64,000 nt of DNA from Phocoena phocoena (taxonomy: Eukaryota; Chordata; Mammalia; Artiodactyla; Phocoenidae). Under the pieces are notes generated by a model, which saw nothing but the letters and a program-made list of their open reading frames with translations, had not been told where the DNA came from and ran no database searches. Of the stretch, positions 1 to 11,900 are shown in pieces. The position numbers were made by a program, and so were the translations under genes. The DNA lies in assembly GCF_963924675.1 (NCBI RefSeq), contig NC_089232.1, forward strand, positions 37,712,659-37,776,658, written 5' to 3'. Position 1 is the stretch's first letter; each line of letters begins with the position of its first letter.

Positions 1-206
1 TGACAAGTATGCCTGAATTCTCTTTTGGAGACCTTACAAGAAATAATAAAGCTCATTATATCTATGTAACCATAATAGTGGAATCCCTATCCCCCTTCCT
101 TGCTTTTTCTCTTTAGCACTTATATATTTAACATGTATTTAACATATATTATATATTTATATTATCTAACATAGTATATATTTCCCATATATTAATTTTT
201 ATTTTC

Positions 207-232
207 TGTCTCTCTCTCTCTCACACACACAA
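207..232. repeat. Short (TC)n/(AC)n microsatellite
   Basis: A run of TC dinucleotides passes directly into a short AC run just before an L2 fragment. It is too short to be notable. Confidence 0.8.
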
Positions 233-362
233 ATGTAAACTCCATGAGGAAGAGATTTTTAATGTGTTTTATATACCACTCTATTGCCAGTACCTAGAAG
301 AGTGCCCAGCACAAAATACATACTCAGTGAATTACCTGCTACTGAATGAATGAATGAATATG
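233..362 (+). mobile_element. L2 LINE 3'-end fragment
   Basis: It reads as the mammalian L2 3' tail: a 'actccatgaggaagagat' segment, then 'ccagtacctagaagagtgcc' and 'cagcacaaaatacatactca', then a (TGAA)n tail at the right edge. The fragment is old and diverged, and no target duplication is visible. Confidence 0.65.
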
Positions 363-1324
363 ATGATGTCAAGCAAAGTGAACTGCTACTACCTGAAAAA
401 TGTAATGTCTACTTATATTGAATTTAGGTTTAAAAGAAAATTTCTAAGAACAGTTCTTTAATCTTATACATGAGTATATAGAGAGATCCCATGAGAATGG
501 CTTAGTATACATTCATAGTAGAATCCCTCTTAAATCATCTGAATGTCACAGAGAATTGGTCAATTAAAGGGAAGAATTATAAATACTGATACACAAACAT
601 TTTAATTTTGTTTAATACATATTAATGTGTCTCATTCACCAGTTTTCATGGGCTCTTCTTTGAGTATAATTTCGTTGACTGCCAATTTCCTCATAATCAA
701 CAGCCATAACGTATCATTAGTGTACTTCAATCACTTTTAAATGAAATCAATATATAAGAACAAAAGAGAAATAATCTGAATGCAAAATCCTTTCAGATTT
801 TCATAAATTTTCCCAATTTTTTACAGCCGTATTTCCACACCAGATTTGAGAGCAGTTTTTAACAACTCACTTCTATCAACTCTTTCTAAAGCATTTTAAC
901 GGTTTTCATGAAATAATGCCTCAAATTGATATTTCACTGGCCTAGGAAACATCTAATTAAAATATATAATTACAATAACGGGTCAACATCATTACACGAG
1001 GTCTTGTAAGGGGTCAAACTCAACTTACAACTCACCTGTGAGAGAAGTGTGCAGAAGTGTGTCAGAGAGTAGCCTACTAACCATGTTGACACATATGGGA
1101 TTAAAACCAGGACGTTTTACAAACAGAATGGAAAGTATGAGGTAATCCATGTAAATTAACTAGAGACTGATCAGGAGAACCTCTACTGTAATGACATATG
1201 GATCCCTCACATAATATCTCACTGCCACTGGAGTCTACTTTTTGAATTTTTCTTCAATATAGTTGATGAATGCTAATTCCTGTCTTAAAAAGAATAAACC
1301 TTACAGGATACTGAGTTTGAGTAT

Positions 1325-1440
1325 AATCATTTATTCACTCACTCCTTCAATGACATATAGTATATTGAGTACCTAGTACACAAAAGGTACTATGTAAAAA
1401 AATTGTGATAGCTAGAGAAACAGTTCTATTCCTGTAGCAA
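1325..1440 (-). mobile_element. L2 LINE 3'-end fragment, antisense
   Basis: The segment opens with a decayed TCATTCACTCACTCC tail, followed by 'tattgagtacctagtacaca'. This resembles the reverse complement of the L2 3' end. It is strongly diverged and the limits are approximate. Confidence 0.45.
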
Positions 1441-2964
1441 TAACATGCTATAATATTGTGCTCTGCTTTACATTTTAATACATGCTTTCTGTATGTATAT
1501 TTCCACATAACATACAGAAGACCTAGTGAATTTCAAAGGACTGGCTTTTTCTCTTGTAAAGTCTGGGTTTTGTTTGAAAGTCTCTTAGTAAATTGTTGTG
1601 ACACTGAGAAGGCATGCTCCAAAAGAGCATTCAAAAACGGAATTTTGAACTCTTCCCCTATTACTTTGCCAAGCAAGAGTCCTTTTAGCACCTCAGAAAA
1701 CTGACCTAGGTTTTCCAGAAGAGGAAAAAGAGTTAACACACCTGGATAGGTAAAGAAAAAAATATTCTCAAAATTCATTTTTTTCTCACCATACAGAAGT
1801 TGGTCCCAGCAGAAAAAAATTAAGTTCCTCCTGAAAACTAAAGAGGGAGACATGCCCAAGTCTAGTCTATCTTCCATGTGAGAATACACCACTTTCGTTT
1901 TGTTTTAGGGTTAATTATATAAACTCATCCGTTCACATTAAATAGTTCACAATTTATGATAGCTGTCCTAATTTAAAGTATGTAAATTAGTGTGTTCTCC
2001 TTTAAGTTAATGTATTTTAAATGGTTTAGTCACAACATGTGCATTCATGCTCTTTCCCATGCATTAATAAGAGTAAAACAATTTCACCACAGTTCCTAAG
2101 TCTGGTAACTTTATACAATGTAAGTAAATAATGGATGCATTTAATACTTACCTCTTTTAAAAAATAAACATTATGCTAGTAAAATAGGTCAAATCCCATA
2201 AATGTCTCTTCAAAAACAAAACAAAAAAAACCCTGCTGTAAAAACAGGCAAAAGTCAACAATAAAATAATCATAATCATAAGAAACTCATCTAATAAACT
2301 ATTTGTTATTTTCTTGCATTAGGTTCCTAGCAATCATCATCATTACTGCTGTCACTATTATTAATAGCTAAGGAATTAAATGTGTGTTCCTCTCACATTC
2401 TGATTAATTTTACTTCTCTTCAAATTAGGTCTTCAATATGTAGGTTCCCCTAAGTTCTGACCATCTCTTTAAAGATGGCGGGTTTTGTTTTTTGTTTTTT
2501 TAATACCCATGGCTGAGAAGTTAGGTTTCTACTACAAAGGCTAATACGTGAAAAGTATGTTTACATGAAAAGTGAGTTGAAACCACAATTCAATTTTCTT
2601 TCTTTCATTCTTTGTTTTTTTTTTCCCCCTAATCCTGGCATAGGAAATAACTATTATAGCAACAAGGAGTAGGGGGAAAGAACGGTTGTGCTAAAAAAGT
2701 TCAGAATAGGAAACTTGCAATAATACTCATAATCCATTCCAGAAATAAAAATATACAGAAAATATATATGCCAATATTGATTGTTTAAAGAAAGATATAA
2801 ATTAGGGAGTTATTGATTGATCCCAAAATGACATGCCAGATAACTCTTTTAAATATTTCATTCTCCAAGAACTTGAAAATCAAAAATTTGATCTACAAAA
2901 AGATAATTTCCAAAAAAGTTTATAAAAATATTCCTATTGACTGAAAAAAAGTCACGGACCTAGA

Positions 2965-3115
2965 AAATCCCTCTGAGATCATTTAGTAGAAACCTTTCAT
3001 TTTACAGATGAAGAAATTAACTCTTAGAAAATAATCTCAAGGTCACCAGCTTTGAAGGCCCATCAGGATTTATACTCAATTCTAACCAATCAAAAGCTCA
3101 TGTCTTCTCTATACT
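2965..3115 (-). mobile_element. MIR-class SINE fragment, antisense
   Basis: Contains 'cattttacagatgaagaaat', then a decayed 'ctcaaggtcacc' block and 'ggatttatactcaattcta'. This is the antisense signature of MIR or a related CORE-SINE. Edges are approximate. Confidence 0.55.
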
Positions 3116-4449
3116 ATGATATGGGAAAAAGGAAAATGCATTTTTTTCATATAAGAATATGAGGAGGCAGAATGACAAGAAGGTAGAAAATCTTTCAGCT
3201 ATTAAAAAGCATAATGATGGCTGGAAATCTCCACAAATGCAATGTTCTCTCCACAATGTAACTCAGAGTAAGGTCTCCAAAATCTTCTGATGACAGAGTA
3301 TATTTAACCTCTAGTAACAGTTCAATTAAAATTTTGGTTTTATAAAGTTTTATAAACAATATGAATAGTTAAAAGTCATCTATATTATTTTTATTAGATT
3401 TTTGTGAATCTAACTTAATAATAAACACTTGGAAAGAAGAATTGCTAATGTATTTTATTTTCCATTTTTCTCCTATGGTCACTCCCTTACCTAACAGTCA
3501 GATTTCTAGCAACTTCAATCACTTGAGTAATAAATAGGCAAATGAGCAAAATAAGCTGCTGGGCTTAAATATATTTTTCATAAAAAGGATATAAATGTAC
3601 ACTTCGACTTGAGAAACACATACCCCAACATGGAAAGTATAATCCAAAATATACCTCTTTATCTTATGATCCACTTAAATCTCACTGTTTTAATTTTAGT
3701 ATTTCTCTATAGACCTTTAAAATATTTTTATAAAATATATAACACAGAACTTAAAAATATTTTTCCTAAAATCCTAGATTGAATGCCTTTTGCATCCAAA
3801 CCTGATCTATATCATATAGGTTTTTTTTTTTTACTTGTACCTTTCAGTAACAGCTTATAACCTATTGCTCAGAAATTTAGAACTGCTGTGCCTCTATCCT
3901 AAGATTAATTAGAGCAGTAATAAGAACACCTTTCTAAACAAATATAAAGTTAGTGTTTACATACTTCTACCATTAATTACAACCCCAAATTAACTGGCTA
4001 ATTCTTTAGTACATCAAATTAACAAAGATGTATAACAGAGCCGCGGGTATTGAAAACCGTAAAAACATCCATTGGGGAGAAGCTCTTAACTTAATGAAAG
4101 CTAGATTTTTAAGGCTGTAACCAATTTCAAGAAGTGTAAGTTTGTTTGTTTTTAAAACCTCAATGCTATTCCAAGTATAGTGTTCAAACCTATCACTATA
4201 GAAAATCCAGAACTGTTAACATGTGTGAACCATAACACAATGACACTGGCTTGATATCCAGCCATCAGAACTCCTTCCACTGTGTTTGGACCTGATCTCC
4301 TTCCCAAGCTTCCCAGATCTTCATGTGTAAAAATGGCCCAGCTATTGCTGGAAAAAGTATAAAATTCCTTTCACCACTGAGATATAAAACAAAGTCAGGC
4401 ACAGAAAGGAAGAATATGCTGTTATAAAGCATGTTATAAAACTGTTACA

Positions 4450-4655
4450 GGGCTTCCCTGGTGGCGCACTGGTTGAGAGTCCACCTGCCGATGCAGGGGA
4501 CACGGGTTCATGCCCAGTCTGGGAAGATCCCACATGCCGCAAAGCGGCTAGGCCCGTGAGCCATGGATGCTGAGCCTGCGCGTCCGGAGCCTGTTGCTCC
4601 GCAACGGGAGAGGCCACAACAGTGAGAGGCCCGCGTACCACGAAAAAGAAAAAAA
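4450..4655 (+). mobile_element. CHR-type cetacean SINE (about 205-bp class)
   Basis: tRNA-derived SINE opening with the ggcttccctggtggcgca head. It has a tRNA-like A box near the start and a B box at about 4504, and ends in an A-rich tail. It is flanked by a perfect 11-bp target-site duplication AAACTGTTACA at 4439-4449 and 4656-4666, which fixes both ends and shows L1-type target-primed insertion. Antisense to EHBP1. Confidence 0.95.
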
Positions 4656-4717
4656 AAACTGTTACAAATGTATTTTAGAACTTTAATAACAATCATGGTA
4701 ATGATGTCAATGACAAT

Positions 4718-4895
4718 GTTAAAAGCTAATATTCACTGAAATTATTTAATCCTCACAAACCTGTAAATTGATTGCTGAGAAGTTAAGAAACTTACCACAA
4801 TCACAGAGCCTATAAATGGAAGAGCTAGGGCTTGCAATTAGGTCTATCAGACTCCAGAATTCACATTCTTTCTCACTGTATCTTCATGGCCTGTC
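4718..4895 (-). mobile_element. MIR SINE, antisense
   Basis: It follows the antisense MIR order: 'aaagctaatattcactgaaa', 'atttaatcctcacaaacctg', 'aagaaacttaccacaatcac', then 'ctatcagactccagaattca'. Ancient, with no preserved target duplication. Confidence 0.65.
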
Positions 4896-4904
4896 TTCCC
4901 TAAT

Positions 4905-5200
4905 CTCCATTCAATAAACATTTATTAAACGACTACTATATGCCTGCAAGTCACCTGGGACTCCACAATATGTAAACTAATTGAAGATGATTATTAAAGT
5001 ACCACTCTAGAATCCCTCAACCCAAAGAGTTAAAGCATATACTTTTTTTTAAAGATTTCTAAGATCATGCATAGTTTCATTCAACAAATGTTTCAATGAG
5101 CATTTGTTATGTGAGAAGCACCGTATCAGATGCTAAATAGATAAAAAGATGAATAAGACATGATCCTTCCCTCAAGCCCCCAACAGAATACATAGAGCAT
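4905..5200 (-). mobile_element. L2 3'-end fragments, antisense (two pieces)
   Basis: Two separate blocks, about 4905-4975 and 5078-5200, each start with an 'attcaataaacatttatta'-type motif. The second continues into 'gatgaataagacatgatcct' followed by 'tccctcaag'. Both read as L2 3' ends in reverse, separated by about 100 bp of unassigned sequence. Confidence 0.5.
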
Positions 5201-5426
5201 ATACATAATTCAGCATTGAAGAGTATTTTTACGTCTATATTTTTAACAAAAATATTTACAAATAATTCTGCTACCGGCTATCATTTCATTTAAAAAATTC
5301 TAAAAGTTACAAATCACTATTTAATTTTTATAAGACAACATTTCTCCTACCACCAAAATGCTAATGTACCTTAGTAATTTATACAGTCAAAAATATGAAA
5401 GGTGACAGAATTTACGATTAGCTTAC

Positions 5427-5480
5427 ATTTTCTATGACAAATGTCCACTCTTTATCTTCAAATTCCTCTGCATGAGGATC
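5427..5480 (-). CDS. EHBP1: EHBP1 coding exon (NT-C2 domain, residues about 87-104)
   Basis: A 54-nt exon read on the minus strand gives DPHAEEFEDKEWTFVIEN. It is preceded by a splice acceptor (..ttgttacag) and followed by a donor (gtaagc). It has 18 whole codons, phase 0 at both ends, and follows in frame from the exon at 17376-17471 (..VTLFK). I recognise this as EHBP1, an adaptor that links EHD-family endocytic recycling proteins and Rab8/10-type membranes to actin. These residues belong to its N-terminal NT-C2 membrane-binding domain. The paralogue EHBP1L1 has a similar but clearly different sequence here. The exon sits in an otherwise repeat-filled region, with an old L1 tail beginning about 255 bp upstream in gene sense. 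I see no stop codon or broken splice site. Confidence 0.95.
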
Positions 5481-5734
5481 CTGTAACAAAAGTAAAATAT
5501 AAAGTTGAAATACATTTCTTAATTCAGTCAATCCAGTTAAAAAAATACAAACAGCCTTGCTCTTAGCTTTTTCCAACTTTTTAAAAAAGGAGAGGCAGAA
5601 TGGTCTACTCTTAAGAAACTTCCATAACTTATCTAAATTTAAATCATTATTTTTTACTAAGAAATTCTCTATTTTACTTATGTTAATGCATATCATTATC
5701 TTCTATCATTGCATCTAAAACAATACAAAAAGAA

Positions 5735-6080
5735 ACTGAGGGACAAATATATGACATCACTTATATGTGGAATCTAAAAAATTGGTACAAATAAACTTAT
5801 TTACAAAACAGAAATAGAGTCAGAGATGTAGAAAACAAACTTATGGTTATCAAGGGGGAAGGGGGGGTGGGAGGGATACAATGAATTGACATATACACAC
5901 TATATATAAAATAGTGGAATTGGAATTCCACTATTCCACTATTCCACTATTGGAATTCCACATATAGCCACACTATATATAAAATAGATAATTAATAAGA
6001 ACCTACTGTATAGCACAGGAAACTCGACTCAATACTCTGTAATGACCTACAGGGGAACAGAATCTAAAAATGAGTGGATA
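5735..6080 (+). mobile_element. Older L1 3' end, left part (interrupted)
   Basis: L1 3' UTR sequence in sense orientation: 'atcacttatatgtggaatct', 'acaaacttatggttatcaag', 'ctgtatagcacagg' and 'aatactctgtaatg'. It stops at 6080 in the middle of the expected order and resumes at 13691 with 'gagtggatatatgtatatg'. It is therefore the left half of a 5'-truncated L1 split by later insertion. A small rearrangement lies inside it at 5897-5987. Confidence 0.85.
5897..5987. repeat. Local duplication with GGAATTCC palindromes
   Basis: The 18-mer acactatatataaaatag occurs at 5897-5914 and again at 5970-5987. The DNA between holds two tggaattcca palindromes (near 5930 and 5951) around several ATTCCACT units. 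An ordinary L1 3' UTR has a single copy of the 18-mer and no such insert. Confidence 0.85.
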
Positions 6081-6092
6081 GAACCAACAGGA
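6072..6092 (+). mobile_element. 5' scrap of a polyA-tailed retrocopy, with its TSD
   Basis: 6072-6080 (gagtggata) matches 13691-13699 exactly and is the 9-bp target duplication of an insertion into the old L1 tail. 6081-6092 (gaaccaacagga) is the first 12 bases of the inserted retrocopy, which resumes after the younger L1 at 13169. Bases 6082-6092 (aaccaacagga) recur at 13158-13168 and form the 11-bp TSD of the younger L1. Confidence 0.75.
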
Positions 6093-8023
6093 GGATGGCG
6101 GAAGAGTTAAGACACGGAGATCACCTTCCTCCCCACAGATACATCAGGAATACATCTACACGTGGAACAACTCCTACAGAACACCTACTGAATGCTGGCA
6201 GAAGACCTCAGACCTCCCAAAACGCAAGAAACTCCCCACGTACCTGGGTAGGGCAAAAAAAAAAAAAGAATAAACAGAGACAAAAGAATAGGAAAGGGAC
6301 CTGCACCAGTGGGAGGGAGCTGTGAAGGAGGAAAAGTTTCCACACACTAGGAAGCCCCTTTGTGGGCGGAGACTGCAGGTGATGGAGGGGGGAAGCTTCG
6401 AACATAGCGCCACGGAGGAGAGCACAACAGGGGTGCGGAGGGCAAAGCAGAGAGATTCCCGCACAGAGGATTGGTGGTTACCGGCACTCACCAGCCCAAG
6501 AGGCTTGTCTGCTCACCCGCCGGGGCGGGCGGGGCTGAGAGCTGAGGCTCCGGCTTCAGTCACAGCGCAGGGAGAGGACTAGGGTTGGCGGTATGTACAC
6601 AGCCTGCAGGGGGCACCATGGCTAGCCAGGAGGGAGTCCGGGGAAAAGTCTGGACCTGCCAAAGAGGCAAGAGACTTCTTCTTCCCTCTTTGTTTCCTGG
6701 TGCGCGAGGAGAGGGGATTAAGAGCGCAGCTTAAAGGAGCTCCAGAGCCAGGCACGAGCCGCGGCTAACAGCGCGGACCCCAGAGATGGGCAAGAGATGC
6801 TAAGACTGCTGCCGCCGCCGCCAAGAAGCCTGTGTGCGAGCACAGGTCACTCTCCACCTCCCTTCCGGGGAGCCTATGCAGCCCGCCATGCCAGGGTCCC
6901 GGGATCCAGGGACAACTTCCCCGGGAGAACACACGGCGTGCCTCAGGCTGATGCAATGTCACGCCAGCCTCTGCCACCGCAGGCTCACCCCGCACTCCGT
7001 ACCCCTCCCTCCCTCTGGCCTAAGGGAGCCAGAGACCCCGAAATCAGTGGCTCCTTTAACCCCGTCCTGTCTGAGCGAATAACAGACACCCTCCAGCGAC
7101 CTACACGCAGAGGCGGGGCCAAATCCAAAACTGAGCAGCTGTGCAAACAAAGAAAAGAAAGGGAAATCTCTCCCAGCAGCCTCAGGAGCAGCGGATTAAA
7201 TCTCCACAATCAACTTGATGCACCCTGCAACTGCAGAATACCTGAATAGACAACGAATCATCCCAAATTGAGGAGGAGGACTTTGAGAGCAAGATTTATT
7301 ATTTTTTCCCCTTTTCCTCTTTTTGTTAGTGTGTATGTGTATGGTTCTGTGTGAGATTCTGTGTGTATAGCTTTGCTTTCACCATTTGTCCTAGGGTTCT
7401 ATCCGTCCGGTTTTTTTTTTTTACTTTTTAAAAAAAAATTTTCTTAGTAATTATTTTTTAATAACTTTATTTTATCTTACTTTATTTTCTTTTATCCTCT
7501 TTCTTTCTACTTTTTCTACCTTTTATTCTGAGCCATGGGGATGAAAGGCTCTTGGTGCTGCAAGGAGTCAGTGCTGTGCCACTGAGGTGGGAGAAACAAC
7601 TTCAGGACGCTAGTCCACAAGAGACCTCCCAGCTCCACGTAATATCAAATGGCAAAAATCTCCCAGAGATCTCCAACTCAACACCAACACCCAGCTTCTC
7701 TCAACGACCAGCAAGCTACAGTGCTGGACACCCTATGCCAAACAACTAGCAAGACAGGAACACACCCCACCCATCAGCAGAGAGGCTGCCTAAAATCATA
7801 AGTCCACAGACACCCCAAAACACACCACCAGACGTGGACCTACCCACCAGAAAGGCAAGATCCAGCCTCATCCACCAGAACACAGGCACTAGTCCCCTCC
7901 ACCAGCAAGCCTACACAAACCACTGAACCAACTTTAGTCACTGGGGACAGACACCAAAACCAACGGGAACTACGAACCTGCAGCCTGCAAAAAGGAGACC
8001 CCAAACACAGTAAGATAAGCAAA
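6093..8023 (+). promoter_or_regulatory. L1 5' UTR / internal promoter region
   Basis: A GC- and CpG-rich stretch, densest at about 6480-7150, followed by a T-rich section at 7290-7520, in an otherwise AT-rich intron. By position it is the L1 5' UTR, which in the family carries an internal RNA polymerase II promoter and, in several mammals, an antisense promoter. The latter would point in the sense direction of EHBP1 here. Small open frames in this block (for example 6797-7249) have no recognisable domain and are not counted as genes. Promoter activity of this copy is inferred, not seen. Confidence 0.75.
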
Positions 8024-8917
8024 ATGAGAAGACAGAAAAACACACAGCAGATGAAGGAGCAAGATAAAAACACACCAGACCTAACAAATGAAGAGGAAAT
8101 AGGCAGTCTACCTGAAAAAGAATTCAGAATAATGATAGTAAAAATGATCCAAAATCTTGGAAATAGAATAGAGAAAATGCAAGAAACATTTAACAAGGAC
8201 CTAGAAGAACTAAAGATGAAACAAGCAATAATGAACAACACAATAAATGAAATTAAATATACTCTAGAAGGGATCAATAGCAGAATAACTGAGGCAGAAG
8301 AACGGATAAGTGACCTGGAAGATAAAACACTGGAAATAACTACTGCAGAGCAGAATAAAGAAAAAAGAATGAAAAGAACTGAGGACAGTCTCAGAGACCC
8401 CTGGGACAACATTACACGCACCAACATTCGAATTATAGGGGTTCCAGAAGAAGAAGAGAAAAAGAAAAGGACGGAGAAAATATTTGAAGACATTATAGTT
8501 GAAAACTTCCCTAATATGGGAAAGGAAATAGTTAATCAAGTCCAGGAAGCACAGAGAGTCCCATACAGGATAAATCCAAGGAGAAACACGCCAAGACACA
8601 TATTAATCAAACTGTCAAAAATTAAATACAAAGAAAATGTATTAAAAGCAGCAAGGGAAAAACAACAAATAACACACAAGGGACTCCCCATAAGGTTAAC
8701 AGCTAATCTTTCAGCAGAAACTCTGCAAGCCAGAAGGTACTGGCAGGACATATTTAAAGTGATGAAGGAGAAAAACCTACAAACAAGATTACTCTACCCA
8801 GCAAGGATCTCATTCAGATTTGATGGAGAAATTAAAACCTTTACAGACAAGCAAAAGCTGAGAGAGTTCAGCACCAGCAAACCAGCTTTACAACAAACGC
8901 TAAAGGATCTCCTCTAG
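8024..8917 (+). CDS. L1 ORF1 protein (intact, 297 aa)
   Basis: An uninterrupted frame for the L1 ORF1 RNA-binding chaperone, which coats L1 RNA as trimers in the cytoplasmic ribonucleoprotein. The start MRRQKNTQQ is the first methionine of the frame after the 5' UTR. Residues about 34-125 are a long charged helix with coiled-coil character. An RRM-like domain begins near residue 133 (NIRIIGVPEEEE) and runs to about 228. A C-terminal domain covers about 229-297, with the conserved block SAETLQARRYW and a late FDGEIKTF segment. It is shorter than the 338-residue human protein, mainly at the two ends. I see no stop or frameshift. It is followed after a 58-nt spacer by ORF2, which is broken. Whether it is translated is unknown. 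Confidence 0.93.
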   Translation: MRRQKNTQQMKEQDKNTPDLTNEEEIGSLPEKEFRIMIVKMIQNLGNRIEKMQETFNKDLEELKMKQAIMNNTINEIKYTLEGINSRITEAEERISDLEDKTLEITTAEQNKEKRMKRTEDSLRDPWDNITRTNIRIIGVPEEEEKKKRTEKIFEDIIVENFPNMGKEIVNQVQEAQRVPYRINPRRNTPRHILIKLSKIKYKENVLKAAREKQQITHKGLPIRLTANLSAETLQARRYWQDIFKVMKEKNLQTRLLYPARISFRFDGEIKTFTDKQKLREFSTSKPALQQTLKDLL

Positions 8918-8975
8918 GCAAGAAACACAAGAGAAGGAAAAGACCTATAATAACAAACCCAAAACAATTAAGAAA

Positions 8976-11900
8976 ATGGGAATAGGAACATACATATCGA
9001 TAATTACCTTAAATGTAAATGGATTAAATGCTCCCACCAAAAGACATAGACTGATGAATGGATACAAAAACAAGACCCATATATATGCTGTCTACAAGAG
9101 ACACACTTCAGACCTAGAGACACATACAGACTGAAAGTGAGGGGATGGAAAAAGATATTCCATGCAAATGGAAACCAAAAGAAAGCTGGAGTAGCAATTC
9201 TCATATCAGACAAAATAGACTTTAAAATAAAGCCTATTAGAAGAGACAAAGAAGGACACTACATAATGATCAAGGGATCGACCCAAGAAGAAGATATAAC
9301 AATTGTAAATATTTATGCACCCAACATAGGAGCACCTCAATACATAAGGCAAATACTAACAGCCATAAAAGGGGAAATTGACAGTAACACATTCATAATA
9401 GGGACTTTAACACCCCACTTTCACCAATGGACAGATCATCCAAAGTGAAAATAAATAAGGAAACACAAGCTTTAAATGATACATTAAACAAGATGGACTT
9501 AATTGATATTTATAGGACAGTCCATCCAAAAACAACAGAATACACATTTTTCTCAAGTGCTCATGGAACATTCTCCAGGACAGATCATATCTTGGGTCAC
9601 AAAACAAACCTTGGTAATTTTAAGAAAATTGAAATTGTATCAAGTATCTTTTCCGACCACAACGCTATGAGACTAGATATGAATTACAGGAAAAGATCTG
9701 TAAAAAATACAAACACATGGAGGCTAAACAATACACTACTTAATAATGAAGTGATCACTGAATAAATCAAAGAGGAAATCAAAAAATACCTAGAAACAAG
9801 TGACAATGGAGACATGACGACCCAAAACCTATGGGATGCAGCAAAAGCAGTTCTAAGAGCGAAGTTTATAGTAATACAATCCTACCTTAAGAAACAGGAA
9901 ACATCTCAAATAAACAATCTAACCTTGCACCTAAAGCAATTAGAGAAAAAAGAACAAAAAAACCCCAAAGTTAGCAGAAGGAAGGAAATCATAAAGATCA
10001 GATCAGAAATAAATGAAAAAGAAATGAAGGAAACGATAGCAAAGATCAATAAAACTAAAAGCTGGCTCTTTGAGAAGATAAGCAAAATTGATAAACCATT
10101 AGCCAGACTGATCAAGAAAAAGAGGGAGAAGACTCAAATCAATAGAATTAGAAATGAAAAAGGATACGTAACAACTGACACTGCAGAAATACAAAAGATC
10201 ATGAGAGATTACGACAAGCAACTCTATGCCAATAAAATGGACAACCTGGAAGAAATGGACAAATTCTTAGAAATGCACAACCTGCCAAGACTGAATCAGG
10301 AAGAAATAGAAAATATGAACATACCAATCACAAGCACTGAAATTGAAACTGTGATGAAAAATCTTCCAACAAAGAAAAGCCCAGGACCAGATGGCTTCAG
10401 AGGCGAATTCTATCAAACATTTAGAGAAGAGCTTACACCTATCCTGCTCAAACTCTTGCAAAATATAGCAGAAGGAAGAACACGCCCAAACTCATTCTAC
10501 GAGGCCACCATCACCCTGATACCAAAACCAGACAAAGATGTCACAAAGAAAGAAAACTACAGGCCAATATCACTGATGAACATAGATGCAAAAATCCTCA
10601 ACAAAATTGTAGCAAACAGAATCCAACAGCACATTAAAAGGATCATACACCATGATCAAGTGGGGTTTATCCTGGGAATGCAAGGATTCTTCAATATATG
10701 CAAATCAATCAATGTGATACACCATATTAACCAATTGAAAGATAAAAACCATATGATCACCTCCATAGATGCAGAAAAAGCTTCTGAGAAAATTCAACAC
10801 CCATTTATGATAAAAACCCTCCAGAAAGTAGGCATAGAGGGAACTTTCCTCAACATAATAAAGGCCATATATGACAAACCCACAGCCAACATCATCCTCA
10901 ATGGTGAAAAACAAAGCGTTTCCACTAAGATCTGGAACAAGACAAGGTTGCCCAGTCTCACCACTCTTATTCAACATAGTTTTGGAAGTTTTAGCCACAG
11001 CAATCAGAGAAGAAAAGGAAATAAAAGGAATCCAAATCGGAAAAGAAGAAGTAAATCTCTCACTGTTTGCAGATGACATGATACTATACATAGAGAATCC
11101 TAAAGATGCTACCAGAAAACTACTAGGGCTAATCAATGAATTTGGTAAAGTAGCAGGATACAAAATTAATGCACAGAAATCTCTGGCATTCCTATACACT
11201 AATGATGAAAAATCTGAAAGTGAAATCAAGAAAACACTCCCATTTACCATTGCAACAAAAAGAATAAAATATCTAGGAATAAACCTACCTAAGGAGACAA
11301 AAGACCTGTATGCAGAAAATTATAAGACACTGATGAAAGAAATTAAAGATGATACAAAGAGATGGAGAGATATACCATGTTCTTGGATTGGAAGAATCAA
11401 CACTTTGAAAATGACTCTACTACCCAAAGCAATCTACAGATTCAATGCAATCCCTATCTAACTACCACTGGCATTTTTCATAGAGCTAGAACAAAAAATT
11501 TCACAGTTTGTATGGAAACACAAAAGATCCTGAATAGCCAATGCAATCTTGAGAACGAAAAACGGAGCTGGAGGAATCAGGCTCCCTGACTTCAGACTAT
11601 ACTACAAAGCTACAGTAATCAAGACAGTATGGTACTGGCACAAAAAACAGAAATATAGATCAATGGTACAGGATAGAAAGCCCAGAGATAAACCTACACA
11701 CATATGGTCACCTTATCTTTGATAAAGGAAGCAGAATGTACAGTGGAGAAAGGACAGCCTCTTCAATAAGTGGTGCTGGGAAAACTGCACAGGTACATAT
11801 AAAAGAATGAAATCAAAACACTCCCTAACACCATACACAAAAATAAACTCAAAATGGATTAAAGACCTAAATGTAAGGCCAGAAACTATCAAACTCTTAG

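Larger units (their letters stand above)
1..5426 (-). other. EHBP1: EHBP1 intron downstream of the DPHAEEF exon (partial)
   Basis: Intronic sequence that begins with the splice donor at the low-coordinate edge of the exon at 5427-5480 (gtaagc on the minus strand) and runs off the window. I looked for the next EHBP1 coding exon, which should continue the NT-C2 domain after the residues VIEN, and found nothing matching on the minus strand. Apart from the dispersed repeats listed separately (L2, MIR and one CHR SINE), the stretches 361-1324, 1441-2964 and 3116-4438 hold only AT-rich sequence in which I recognise nothing. Confidence 0.8.

Noticed and set aside
1533..1892. A 119-codon minus-strand frame near the left end
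   Set aside because: No recognisable domain, no splice context and no match to the next EHBP1 exon. Probably a chance frame.
7840..8493. A 217-codon open frame on the minus strand
   Set aside because: It is the exact antisense shadow of L1 ORF1, low in complexity and serine-rich because of the A-rich sense strand. No domain.
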